Below are positions 34,741-47,138 of a DNA stretch of 64,000 bases, one piece after another. How positions within the stretch are numbered: the stretch's first letter is position 1; every line of letters starts with the position of its first letter. Source of the DNA: Lunularia cruciata (taxonomy: Eukaryota > Streptophyta > Marchantiopsida > Lunulariales > Lunulariaceae); assembly GCA_948567375.1 (NCBI GenBank), contig OX419758.1, positions 24,309,001 through 24,373,000 of the forward strand, read 5' to 3'. Position numbers and translations under genes: made by a program. Under the pieces are notes generated by a model, which was given only the letters and a program-made list of their open reading frames with translations, did not search any database and was not told where the DNA came from.

Positions 34741-37020
34741 CATGCCATTTTGGTGATTAGTTGGGGCAATCGGGGTCAAAACAATCAGGTATCTTATGTA
34801 CTTTTGGGTGCCAATGTGCATCTCCAAATAGTTGTTTTGTTCACCTCAAGCGTTCAAAGTCTTTCTAGAGTAGCTTTTTGGATTATTTGAAGTTTAATAA
34901 GGGTCCTTGTTCTATCAGTCTCTAGTACTCACACAAAAATCTCAAATCTCATGCACTTCAGCACAATACACTTATTAATCATTACACATTTGATCACAAA
35001 GTAGTCAAACATCATCTTTAATTATAAACATACTCTGCTTACATGGGAGTGCCTCCCATGGTGGTATCATATTTTTTGTAACAAGAGTGTGAATTTGGAA
35101 CATGATCTTTTGGCTCAAGACTATAACATGTAGTAGAAGGCTTGATTTCTTGATGAACTTGAGTTAGAACTTTGAAATACTGACTTACTTCCTTGGAAGA
35201 TTTCGTCCTTGCAAGAGACTGATTTTGATTTTATGAGTGCACTTTGACTCTAGAATCATCTTCTTGAATGAGTGTCTATCTGCCATAGCTTTTCTTTTAT
35301 CAGCACTCAATTTCTTCTCAATTGACTTTCATCTTCTTGGTCTCTAATCTAACATGCTCAAATTCCAATTTCATCAATGTTTTCTCTCTTTTTCCTCATG
35401 TTAGTGGTTTATATTTCAGCTACTCTAAGCCTCTTTCCTAGATTATATAGTGTCTACCTTCAACATGGTGACTTTTGCTAAATCTTGAGACAACAACATA
35501 CTTGGTGACACTTTTTTTCTTTATCTTACTTGCAGATGTTCCACCTTTTCTCCTCTTTGGGTCACATTCTCCTTCTTTTTCAAGGAAAGCACCCTCTGAC
35601 CTATTGCTTGTGGAAGCTAGTGGAGGTGGTGTAATGAAAGGTGACTCCTCAACTGGCACAAAAATTGTTACTTTTTGGGTGTACTAGCTCGGATACCATT
35701 CCCCAAGCCCTCCATGTAAACATTTACTAAACTTTCCATCCCTTGGGTGTTGGGGACAAATTGGGGGCACGAGTCTAGGAGCACCTCCTTTGGAGAAGAT
35801 GGGAATTAAGAGCCTATCAAGATGGTTTTTTCACATTCAGGAACTTACTCAGCACCAACCTTGCATAAATTGGGATTTAAATCTCCCAAACCTACCAAAG
35901 CAGGTAGAGAAATGTTGGCTCTATTCATGAACATGGCTTCCATTCCATTGAATGGAATGTGCACATTCCATTCAATTTGTTGTCTATAGTTCACCACCCT
36001 TTGCTGTATTCCTTTTTCATGAGTCTTCTCTAGTAGATTGTTTTTCAACTCCCAAGCTTCTTTGTATTATTTCATATACATCAATTGTTTCTTGTACAGT
36101 CTATCACCTATCATAGAAGTAGGAAATCCTTGCTTCTCCTAAACCAAAAATGTGGCCAGGAAACTAAAAGCAGTGGATTTCCGAATGGGCTTTTGCAATT
36201 CTCATCATGAACCTTTGCAAAATGATTAGGGTCTTCCAAATAATCCAAAATTCGACCTTAGTGGTAGGTTACCATGCCAAACAGTTTGTCCTCTTTTGCT
36301 TTGTTTGGCATGGAAGATGCAATCCTTCAAAATTCTCCAAACTTCCATAATGATTGTATTGGTTGCAAATCCAAATATGAGTCTAAAGGTCTTTGTTCTG
36401 AATCCAAATGAGCCTTCAATGCAATCAGATACTTGATCTCTATTGCATAATTTTTTAGGCCCTTTTAGAGTAAAATTTCTTGACTCAAATTGTTGGTTGT
36501 CAACAGGCGGCAGGGATAATTTTCCATAACTCTTGATCTCTCTTGCTGCACTAAACCATTGAAAAGAACCACCACAATTCAAAACTACTAAACCTGGCGC
36601 TTAGTTTATTGACATGTGACAGGAGTATTAGCACACACTGATGAAATCTACACCAATGGTGAATTCTAGTTCAAATAGTTTAGTGAGGGTGGTATGTTTT
36701 GGAGGTGGTAGATATCTGCCAAAAAATGTCACAAATCACCCTCCAAAAAACATGGCAACCCAATCATTGAGCTACATTACCTCTTTTGACTAACACATAT
36801 TTTAATATGACACACGTAACATCTTGCCTGATTTTCAATGAATACATCTTGCACTAAATATCCTTTACACTATCGACGAGAGGTTCAGTTATTAGCACTT
36901 CATCACACTACAGAAGTCCACTAAAAATAGTTATTTAATTTGTTATTTATCTGGTAGATATCAGTCAAAACTATTTCTGAAACCCCCTATTCATTTATTA
37001 ATATGAAGTTTATTATAAAA
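34741..37020. other. Unresolved, mainly minus-strand fragments
   Basis: The longest open frame is 36582-36226 on the minus strand (118 codons). It has no recognisable motif apart from a basic segment (HAKQSKRGQTVWHGN). Another at 35659-35438 is lysine/serine-rich. These look like remnants of a decayed retroelement gag-like region on the minus strand, which I cannot classify. Confidence 0.35.
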
Positions 37021-37254
37021 TTATAGCTCTTGTAAAATAAAATTTACTGAAATCATCCCGTAGAGTTCAGTGAAACTTAGTTTTGCAGTACCCCCCTTAT
37101 TCGCGCTCAGATCTGCCCGAGCTTGGTCATGTGAATTTAACCACGCACTAATATTTTGAATGAAGGAGCGCTCATACTTCTTGCACTCAAAATCCATCTT
37201 GGCCACAAAAGCTTGAGTGTGACATAACACAAGAAGCAATAACACTCAAACCAT
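37021..37254 (-). pseudogene. Possible PR-1 (CAP) N-terminal relic
   Basis: On the minus strand, ATG 37254 is followed after one codon by TGA; the same frame then continues with a leucine-rich signal-peptide-like stretch (VLLLLVLCHTQAFVA), a charged linker and SAWLNSHDQARADL. That last piece resembles [14 protein letters not shown] at residues 22-35 of the PR-1 gene at 41637-42502 (W-L-x-x-H-x-x-A-R shared), in the expected position after a signal peptide. The resemblance stops after about 14 residues. It could be a dead CAP exon or a coincidence. Confidence 0.3.
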
Positions 37255-37259
37255 AATGT

Positions 37260-39115
37260 TTCCGAAGCTAGTTCTGTGGGTATGCCAGAGATTGTCCAAA
37301 ATAAGAACTTCAGACAACCTTGTTAAACGTTTTCAGATTGTATCTTCTGTAGAGATACATGGTGTGATACAGCAGATTTAAATATTACATAATATATCTA
37401 CTTGATACAAACCTAGCAGTCATTTTCTAAGGATTATAAATCCTTTGGTGAGGACCTAGAGTCTATTTTGGCGTAGGTTACAAAAGTTTGAATGATCTTG
37501 ACTTGATAACTCTAGTCCACGTACGCACATTGATATGTGATGGATGTTAGAGCTCTAAACCTATGAAAAAAGAAGACCCAGGTAGCCTTTATTGGGAACA
37601 AAGTTAATCCTGAAGGTTGAACTAAGACCAGTAAAATTCGCTTTTCCTGCAAATATTTCATGTGCAAGCCTTGAAAATTGCACCATCCATTTTTGAAAGG
37701 ATTGCATCAAATCATGCTCATTTTTGTTCAAATATTTTTGTTTTCACTCATTTGGCCAACTTGAAGAGCTTACATTGGTCTAATATGAGCAATGCCATCA
37801 AATTTTCCTGCAAACTGCACAATCCTCTAGATTTCACCAACATGGGATTTTTATTTTTTGCTCCTTTTGCATTTTGTTTGTTTTAAAATAAGCATATGAT
37901 TACATTGCAAATTTAGTGGAAAGGAACGTAAGAAGCCAGAACACATACGAATATAAAGAAGATAATAAGGAAAGCAAAGATGCTTTCCTCAAGCATGTAA
38001 GAAAACCTATCTCTCCTCCAAAGGAGAGGAACGGGAGAGGAAATCTTTAAACAAAATAATGCAAGAAGGAACCGGAGAGGGGAAGAATCAAAAGCAAAGG
38101 TCTGTAAAAACCTTTGAAATTATCAGTGCGAAGTCGAAGAATCACAATCATCTAACAAACACAATGAGCCTACAGCGGGTGTACTGAAAGAGTGAGAAAG
38201 AGTGATCGTTGAAATGTACATGCAACACTTCGTTCTTTTTATGAAAAGAGGACGACATCAATCTGAGCTTCACTCTGGCACGAGGTCTGGATATTCAGGA
38301 TCCAAGGCGTATAAACTTCATGAACTTACCAGTTTGATTTAGGAGAAGGAAAATAAGACACACTTGCACGTTGCAAAATGCAAACATAGTCATGCAATGC
38401 AAGCGACAGAGCTTCACATGCACGCTTACTCTTTCCAACACAAGTGCACGGTGAGATATTGATGTTCGACACATTGACTATGAAGCCTGACTACAAGTAA
38501 AATGACTATGAAAACCTGTTTACAAAGGAATCAAGAAAGAATATTTATTGTAAATGGAATTACCGGACCTGTCTTTCTAGGTAATATAAAACTCAAAACT
38601 CATACATACACTCTAGCATTTTTCAGACTCATTAGACGTAGTTTCTTCCGATTAAATCATTTTACTTTTAAATAAATTGATTTTACACTGGTTTGCTCTT
38701 TTTGTTATGACTGGAGAGGTCATCAAGCTTACTAGAGATCGGAGTTCAACCGAGGAAAGGCAGGGATATTAATGAGATACAAAATATAGACTGAGCGGTA
38801 CGTCACCCCCAAGGGGAGGAGCGTAGTATGAGACATGAAAATTAGAATTTAGGAACCATTCAATCATTAACCTATTTCAAAAAAAATCACTCTTAGCTAG
38901 TAATTGGTGAATATTAAGAATTGATGTTATCATTGCCATGTACACAGCTTCTGTACTTGAGAGAGGCATGGATTTTTGTTGCAAAAATGATCACAAGTCA
39001 AGAATCGTAGCATGCATACTTCAACATTCATTTCAAACTAGATCACTGAATCTAAACAAACAAGCAAGGATATTCCTTGGATGTATATTCAAAGTACATA
39101 GATTAAATAGCTTTA
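37260..39115. other. No gene recognised
   Basis: Short open frames only. No transposon motif or clear repeat. Confidence 0.5.
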
Positions 39116-39870
39116 AGTAATAAAAGCATGCTTGCAGGATTGACCATTTTTTTTTACCTATGTCGTGCACATATTCTATAATGATAAGAATCCATGATCA
39201 AAGAAAGATCAAGCCATATATTCAAACCACTAATTAAATGCCTTTTAAGTAACAAAAAGCATGCTTGCAGCATTGTACATGTGTTTGACCTGTTGTGCGT
39301 ATATTTCACAAGGATAAGAAACCATTCTGAAACCAGAGTATTCTACCTAATATATTTGCTCGAAACCAGAGTGTTTTACCAATATATATCCACCTTGGAA
39401 AATTCCGCTGGAAACTGTGTTTCCAGAAAGTGTATGGTGTAGAAGTTGCTAAAAACCTAGCTGCCAAGAAAGGCTTCAATGGGTTTATAGATAAAGTATG
39501 TAGAGGATATCAGTTTCCAAATAAGAGCCTGTCAAACTCATTTTGTGTGCTGAATTTTATTTCATCTGTAATATTGCTTTGAGATCACCCTTTTAGGAGA
39601 TTAGAACTCTGGAATTTGATGTAGTTTAAATCTGTTTTGACTGTTTATACAAATTTTACTTGGAAAATAAATTATCAACCCTTGACAAATGACGCTTGCT
39701 TACACTCAAATATTTCTAACAATATGTTAGTGCCATGGAATGTGAGTTTCAAATAAATATATACGTAAGGGTAACTCAAAATAGTTTCAATAGATTTATG
39801 GATAAAGCATGCTTGGGAGGTCAGTTTCCTAACAGTGGATAACAGCTTGCAAAAGTCATTTTTATGTAGT
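39116..39870 (+). repeat. Degenerate local duplications
   Basis: AAGCATGCTTGCAG occurs at about 39124 and 39257 within a diverged duplication of about 133 bp period. GAAACCAGAGTnTTnTACC is doubled at about 39328-39380. A further pair, GCTTCAATGGGTTTATAGAT (39472) and GTTTCAATAGATTTATGGAT (39784), starts another diverged duplication of about 312 bp period that includes GTCAGTTTCC-like sequence. Confidence 0.6.
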
Positions 39871-41450
39871 GAAGCTTTTCCCCTTTGCAGAGATTCACTG
39901 TAATGAACCTGAAAATCTGAATAGGTTACTATAGGCTTCGATTGATGAAATCAAGTTGCTATAACCATAGAAAATGCTTTAGTAAAAGATAAGATGTTGA
40001 ACATTTGTCGTGCAGTCAATGGTCAAAGCAAATCTAAGTCTAAAATAAATTACTATTACTACTGAATTGTTCTCTTGACTAAGTTGTGGATGCCACTTTA
40101 AGGTGGGTAAGGAGTTTCCACTTGCAGTTTGAGCAACAATGCTTACAAAATTAATTTCCTTGTTGCATATAACATCAAGCATGCGTGGAGTTTGTTTTTG
40201 GATCTATGCTACGAACACAAATATTAATTCAGTATTTCAGTTTTAAGTTTGATGCATTGCAATATACACTTTGGCTTCCACGGCATACGTATGACAGATG
40301 TCCTCCATTTGAACATTGATAATAAGTGCAACATCTTTGTGCTAGAATACATGCAAACATAAATATCTTTCAAACACTAAGTTCAATTGTGAAAATTGGG
40401 ACCTGATAGGCTGTTTAGATTATTCATGTGCTCCTCCTTGCTTGAAGCAGATTCAGCATAGAAAAAGCTAGGGGAATGAGGTTTAGCGAGTGCTATTTAT
40501 ATTTGATAGATAAAGAATGTGATTTTAAAATTGAAAGTGGGATTAAGAATGGTTATTGAGCGTCAAGGAATCTCTAACCCTAGAGAACCTCCTTTTGTGA
40601 GTGCAAGTGAAGGACCTTCTATGCTGACATTAATGAATTATTGAGCTAGTTTGGAGTATTTTTGGGATAAGAAATGAATAATATATTTGGAGAGTAAATG
40701 AGAGATTTATTTTGAGTTTTTATCACCATATGAACTTGTCCTTCTTTAAAAAAAATTACTATACAAAACATTTCTCTCTAGAGATATCTCTTGGCTGAAA
40801 GAGAATCGTACGTTTTCCTATTTTTAGTATGCTTGCCTACTACTAAGACCCTAACACTCAGTTTTCTCTAACTCAATCCTTGACAATGACAGATCCTAAA
40901 CTGGACACTAGATTGACTATCAACGAAACCATGAGTGAAAAATAACTCAATGCATTATTTCTTAAACTCTTGAAGCATAAGTTGACTAGTTTGAGAAGTA
41001 CTCACACGTAGGTCTAATAAGGATATGTGAAATTGCCATTGGTTTACAATGTGCCTAGCTGCTTCGTTGAATAACTTTCTCCTCGAGGCTTTCAAACTCG
41101 TCCCATGTAAAAGACCAAACACACGATTTTATTCGAAGACAAAGATGCGGTAGTATTCACATATGTTTCGATATACGATGTTACTTGTACTAGTTGTTGG
41201 TCAGGAATCGATACACAGTCCAACATTTATTCGTTACATTCACAAGAATGGTATACAAGCATCATCTGATATATTGAACGCTATATTATACGAGTTCAGG
41301 CCATCTAATATAATATAAAAACTACTCCTGGACCTAGGATAAATATTTCTCCACCGGTACCCAGAACCTGGCATGCATATTTTATTTGCAGGAGATTTAA
41401 GCAAGGGTATAGCTCAATACAAAAAAGTGCGGCATGCCCAGAACGCCCAA
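39871..41450. other. No gene recognised
   Basis: AT-rich intergenic sequence downstream of the PR-1 gene. Confidence 0.5.
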
Positions 41451-41452
41451 GC

Positions 41453-41458
41453 TTTATT
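41453..41458 (-). terminator. Poly(A) signal AATAAA of the PR-1 gene
   Basis: TTTATT on the plus strand reads AATAAA on the minus strand, about 180 nt after the PR-1 stop codon, a normal distance for a plant 3' UTR. Confidence 0.45.
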
Positions 41459-41636
41459 AAAAAAGCTTTCTCATCAGCCTTGGTGACTGCCTGTATATCT
41501 GCACCTCTTAACGTAGCAGTAAACTGTCACTTGTTCCAGCCTCAAGCATTAGCAGTGTAGATCTGTACCCAAGGGCAACCAGATCTATAGATGTTACCAT
41601 CGTAGATCTAGATATGGAAGATGGAATATGGAAAGA

Positions 41637-42502
41637 TTAATAGGGCTTCTCTCCAATGTAATTGCCGGGTGGGTTGTACTCGCAGACGGAAACTGTGCCA
41701 CCGCTAGAGCAACTGGCACTTGCACAACCCAGCCTTTGGGAGTTTCTCCACACCACCTGCCCACATGGTGCGGAAATTAAAGATGGATTAGAAGCCTGGT
41801 CAGAATGTTAGGGATAAACCTTGTTAATGTATGTATTATATCATCGCATTCACTAGCTCCTGTAGTTTCTTTAGTCAAAATCGCTCTAGTCCAGCTTTGT
41901 GTACTCCTAATCTTAATATCTGATCCGGAACACCGTATTTGGATTAAGAAGGTTTCATTTGTATCTTCTGTGCAACAAAGTCGAATAAATGTATTGGCAG
42001 GTTTACTTGCAACAAGTAGACTCGGGGGCTAACCTTTTGAAACTACTCGTGCGTTAGATGATACCTTGCCACTCTAGTAATAACATGCATGATCTGAGAA
42101 TAACTATTGCTGACTATACAGCTATAAACCTGATGCAGGAGATGTTGGTACCTGAGTGTAGTGACCGCAAACTTGATCACTGGCACAACTATTGGAATTG
42201 TAGTCGTAGTACTGCTCCTCAGCTATCCAGGCATTCACTGCATCGGCCGGCGTGCTTGCCCAACTGGCCTGGAACAGGTTTTCGCCGTTAGGATTGTTTG
42301 AAGAATGTACCAAAATACATCCTTGTCCTGCAAGATTACTGGCATAGTTACTCGCATAGGCAGCAAGATCATTGTCCCAAACTAGATTCGGTACCCCCAC
42401 AGCGCTCCGAGCCTCATTGTGTGGACTCAGCCATTCACTTTGACAAGCTGCCGTGCTTACAAGGCCTGCTATCAATGCCCAGCTGATGAATGGTCGAAGC
42501 AT
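41637..42502 (-). CDS. PR1-like: PR-1-like CAP superfamily secreted protein, two exons
   Basis: Exon 1 is 42502-42152 (117 codons) and exon 2 is 41756-41637 (39 codons plus TAA), joined across a phase-0 GT-AG intron (41757-42151, donor CAG|GTACCA, acceptor GGGCAG|GTGGTG). The 156-residue product has the usual PR-1 size. Residues 1-20 are a signal peptide, so it should be secreted to the apoplast. The CAP tetrad is visible: His28, Glu74, Glu95 or Glu96, His114. The mature part has six cysteines (62, 106, 112, 128, 133, 142), matching the three conserved disulfides. The signature CGHYTQ-VVWRNS is split by the intron. The C-terminus [11 protein letters not shown] fits the PxGNxxxxxPY pattern of the CAPE defence peptide. 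Known PR-1 proteins bind sterols and are induced by pathogens. A TATA box, W-box and TGACG motif lie upstream. All reading frames are intact. Confidence 0.93.
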
Positions 42503-42644
42503 ACTTTTTGTGCTTTAATCCAACGCTAGGCCAGAATAGGTTAAGCTACGAATGTTCAACACGCCGTAAGCCCGCGACAGGTGAGATTCTGTGTTGGAAA
42601 TTGACAAATTGAAGGCAGTGATGAGATAGATATTGGAGTTGTAT

Positions 42645-42652
42645 CTTATATA
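42645..42652 (-). promoter_or_regulatory. TATA box of the PR-1 gene
   Basis: Minus-strand TATATAAG about 145 bp before the ATG at 42502. This would place transcription start near 42615 and give a leader of about 110 nt. Confidence 0.6.
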
Positions 42653-42720
42653 GTCATGGCGATAGAGCAGTTATAATATAATAATACCAGTGAGACACAT
42701 TAGCTACTTTTGAAATTCAA

Positions 42721-42743
42721 ACGTCAAGATCCACCAAAGTCAA
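42721..42743 (-). promoter_or_regulatory. W-box and TGACG (as-1-like) motifs upstream of PR-1
   Basis: On the minus strand TTGACT (42743-42738) and, 12 bases on, TGACGT (42726-42721) lie about 70-100 bp above the TATA box. W-boxes bind WRKY factors and TGACG motifs bind TGA factors, both classic for PR-1 promoters. Short motifs like these also occur by chance, so the link is inference. Confidence 0.45.
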
Positions 42744-42759
42744 AAAGTCCATGCATGCT

Positions 42760-45700
42760 ACGCGCATTTCTTCATCTGGTGAAGCCGGTTTGGACCACAC
42801 GTCGTACTATTACCTGTACATTAAGTAGATTGCTTCACACTTGAGAGCGCCACTTTACTGGCTCCATTCTCAAAACATGGGCGGTCAGGCATGCGCTGTA
42901 CTTGGGGCACTGAAGTAAACTGATTTGTAAGCGCAGATACTATTTTCCGCTCTTTTAACCACTCATCCATGATCCAACCCAAAATAGATTCTCATATTTT
43001 GGGTTGAAAAAGTTGAAAAAACAGTTGAAAAAGTTGAAAAAGCTCGATAAACCCTAATGCAAATCCGGTGACTTTGAAGGAGCTTGCGCACGAGACTTTA
43101 AGAAATTCAAAGCCCACATGTATATCCCATAATATCCGGAGCATAATAGTTGACAATTGAGTCAGATACTGAAAAGAAACAAAGAGGGCAATCGACAGTT
43201 GGCTATCCATGCCAAAGACGCATGTTTAGGAATCTGCTGTTGCAAGAAAACATTGTATACTAGACATCGAAAGACTGGAAAGAAATCAAGGACTGACCTT
43301 GATGGACTGGAAAGAAAGTCAAGGTCAGTCCTCAGGTTACATGCCACTAATCTAATCATGTAGTCAGAGTGGTCATTTCCTCGATACAAACATACGCAAA
43401 TCAGACGATAGATCAATTTGGAGTTTGACCTTGGGGGAATGCATATGGGTCCACACGTGTCTACAAACTGTGTGCACAGCATATCCCTACGATGCAGTCA
43501 AATTACCAGATCGAAATATCACAGGGTTGTCCATCCCATCGCTACTGAAATTCCTGCGTGGTATATGGCGTATTTTTTTATACTGAAATTCCTGCGTCAA
43601 AAATCTTCATCCCAATAAAGGTATCCTCAGCCAAGGTATACTAAAACTTCTCTGGTAAAGAATAAATATACCTACCCTCCTTGATTTCCATGTCCCTTTT
43701 GTTGTGATAACATAACAACGCCACCCATATTCACACATTTGCACAGGTTGCCATCGTCCATTCTAAAACATCATGTCAAATGCATCCATACATGTGTATA
43801 TAGTATGCATCCGTACCCAGTGCCCAGTACAATTGTATGACTCATGTAATTTGGTGAACTGTAATCTCAGGCTCTTAGTCCATGTGAGTAGTGTTTGGAA
43901 GTCCACAAATGTCACAAGAAGGTAAGATTCATACCCTTTCAGGACCTCAAACAGCAAAATTCAACCCCGGTTGACCTGTAAAGCTGCCTTGCCCGTACAT
44001 GTTTGGAGTCGAAAAGTCTAGAACTCTCACAATGACCTATTGGCATTATCTCCCAGTCGCTACGAATACCGACCTCTAAAAGCAAGATAATTATTCTCCA
44101 GTCACCTTCTAGCCTATTGCTAGAATTCGAAGGATGTGAAACGTTCAAGGCCATGCTCTCGCCTCGAGTCTTCAGCCATCTGTGGGTAAACGTTCCACAC
44201 TGAATCTGGCCAAGACCTTACTTCACAAATAACAGCAATAGTGCTGTACACGTCAAAACATAGTCAGTTCTTGCAGTTGGAGAGGGTGGGTGGTGGTGTG
44301 ACTTTTCAGAATGAGTCGATCACCAGTGCTAGTCTTCCAATGCTAATTTAAAGAGCTTGTCCGTAAATCTGAAATCTTGAGATCGATTCAAGATCAGCTT
44401 TAAATAACGTGAAACACCGGTGAACACTCGGAATTCGGGCACTGTACAAATTGCCTGGAAAGAGAAAGGTAAAAGGAGTGGCCGTAGGGTCTCAACCCCT
44501 GCGTGAGAAGTCCGGAGTTGACAGTGCAAATAAGAGGTAAAACACTCACGCAGTTCAGACATGGAAGAGAATGCATATTCTAGTTCTGAAGATGCCGGAC
44601 AGTGTTGTTAAAGAAGCAAATGGGTAAAATATGAAGGGCAAAAATCTATTTCCTTGAAATCGATTTCCTAGTCTGGGAATTTCTTTCGAATACACATATT
44701 CAGGACTAGATCTAGAATATTGTCGATTTCCGGGTCACGTAGTCTAAGAATTTCTTTCAAACAGCATATTCAGGGCTATTTGACGACTGGCATTTCTAGG
44801 GTTGTTATGCATAATCTGATTTCATGAATCTAAAGGTCCAAGGTCGATTGGAAACAGCCGAAAACGGAGTAGAACAATTACTATGTGTTCAGTCATAGCT
44901 TCTGCATAGAATCCAACGGACTAAAAACTTGACCTATGTGCCAAGAACATATGGTCAGTGTCCTTCGATCAATTTGTGATCCAAGCTGAATTTGGTGGTG
45001 TTTGGAACGACACAAAGCAGAAGGACGACTAACCTCCTTCAGTTTCTTCGGCGACTATGCATCCCGGAAGCTGGGACAAAAGACTCTTGTTGCTTTTGTC
45101 ACGGAATCTCGGTTAAGTAACTCTCTCTTTTGCGGTTGTGGCATTTGCGTCAAGTTCTTTCTTCTTGACCATCGTCCAAGCTGAGATACATGATCGACAC
45201 TTCTCGGGTTTTGCTTTTATCGTGACAAATGTGGTCTTTGAAAGATGAGGTCGAAAGTCAAGTCAATAAGAGGTTAAGGCAACTGTTCACATGTGGTCAT
45301 AGCTTCTGCATGCAATTCGTGAAAAACTCAAAGTCTATGCCAAGAAGTTTCTCGGTACGAGAATGTGAGCAAACTTCTTCACTCATGAAATATTGCTCTG
45401 TGATAACTTCAGCAGCAGCGACCTGCTTATGGTGGTCCTGGTGGAAACCCTTTGCAACCAGTTGTTCAATGTAGATTGGAAAGCTTTCATCTGCACATCA
45501 ATTATGCACGTATTTAGAGTAAAGCACATTAGTCCTACTCAACTTTGCGATCTGGAGTGCACCTGGAGTTAATCCTTTTGATATCGTTCGCATTTGTGAA
45601 ATTAGAGTAGCAGTGAGTTTGGTCGTACGAGCCTTGTTTAGGTTCAATGACCAGAAGATAATGCTTATCTATGGTTTGTTGGTAAATAATGATAATTCAT

Positions 45701-46510
45701 ACAAGGTAATTATTCCGTCGACAAGTAAAGTCTTGTAACGCTTGACTCCTCCGCGTTCTTGGTTCAGAGTTAAATTCTACCCTACACTGCCAGATGCAAT
45801 TCATTCCCTGTAAACTGCAATTCCGCCGTAAACATCGTGATGTCTCGAGTTGTTTAAATGCAAACTTTTTTATGAGCCAAATGCATCAACTCCATCTCCA
45901 TACCACTGGCTCCTTACGCTTCAATATAATAGCGATAGGAGCTCGCTTCACCTGTTTGAGAAAGCATGAGACTCGAAATCAAGCAGAAATTCAAATTTCT
46001 GCTTGATATACTCGTATATGTTTATGAGTCTAGCTATTCTGTTCTCTTGGCCTCTTATATCCTTCGACAGATGTCCCTTGGACAATTTGCATTGCCTGGG
46101 CTTTAGCAACCGCAGCTGAAATTTCGTACTTTGAGCTTCGAAATTTAATGCCCGCTGCACTAAATCTGGATGTGCCAGGGTTCTAGATCTGGACTTCTAC
46201 ATATTTGTTCTGTAGCATCCTTGATTAAAGTTTGAATTGCCTTTCATCTACTGACCCTTGATTTCAGAATTGGATTCACAACATACAATAAGATGGTAAC
46301 AAACCTCGATCTACATTTGTATTTAACTATGTTCGTCTTAAGTGGATACAAATTGAAGCGCATGCTTTAACCGTCACAATCACAGCGAAATATGAATTTT
46401 AAAGATAAATTATAATTCATTACTTTAAACATGAGGCCCGTGGACCTTACATAAACTGAAGGGGAGTGAGAAAGTTGGCCGTTCAGCATGTAATTACTCT
46501 AATCTCAAGT
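42760..46510. other. Intergenic; hairpin and short degenerate repeats
   Basis: No gene recognised. A GTTGAAAAA repeat lies at about 43003-43043. A perfect 14-bp inverted repeat has arms 43289-43302 (AGGACTGACCTTGA) and 43319-43332. A duplicated unit of about 60 bp (TCGATTTCC, GAATTTCTTTC, CATATTCAGG) spans 44662-44782. GTCATAGCTTCTGCAT occurs at about 44893 and 45297 in a diverged direct duplication. Confidence 0.55.
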
Positions 46511-46520
46511 ACATATATAT
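46511..46520 (+). promoter_or_regulatory. Candidate TATA box for the duplicated membrane protein gene
   Basis: The run ACATATATAT sits about 50 bases before the ATG at 46563, which starts a short frame ending at a GTAAGA splice donor. The spacing suits a plant core promoter with a short leader. The region is AT-rich, so a chance match is quite possible. Confidence 0.25.
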
Positions 46521-47138
46521 GAGAATCATTGTCGGTTGAGAAATTCCATCAACTCATCAGTTGATGAACGCGACTCAGAGAAACGGTAAGAACGTGCCTG
46601 AAGGGGTGCTCATACGTATGTTACCTGGTTATATTTGAAATTTGAGAAGGGATATGAACTTCATCTCTGAACTGTTACTAACTTCCAACCTAAACCAAAT
46701 TAAAATCTTTTACTGTACATGTGCAGCTCAGTAATCAACCATCCCAAACGGTTACGATCCGGTTGACCTCAAACTTAGATCTTTACCTGATAAGTTCGAG
46801 CTTGTAGATGGTCTAGATAGATGTCGGAACATGCAAATTCCGAATGAATCCGGGATCATGGGAAAATGAAAAAGGCAATGCGTTTCTGCATGAGGGAACG
46901 GAACGATCATGAATTTAGGACGAATATCACATTTGTTGTTACAACCAGCTTCGATGATAGTGGTCTGTTGAGAACGACAATCTGATATACGGTGACTTAA
47001 GTAAGCTTTATTGATTCTTCAGAATTTGCTGTTCATGTGTTCATATTCTTCGAGTAAGACCTGCAACGTCGCGAAAATTTTCGACGGGCAAAACTTAAAG
47101 AGGATAAACGCACAGTTGTGATATTGAAGATACTGTGA

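Noticed and set aside
41757-42151. Plus-strand frame 42058-42291 over the PR-1 exon and intron
   Set aside because: It is antisense to PR-1 exon 1, whose sense frame has the full CAP signature.
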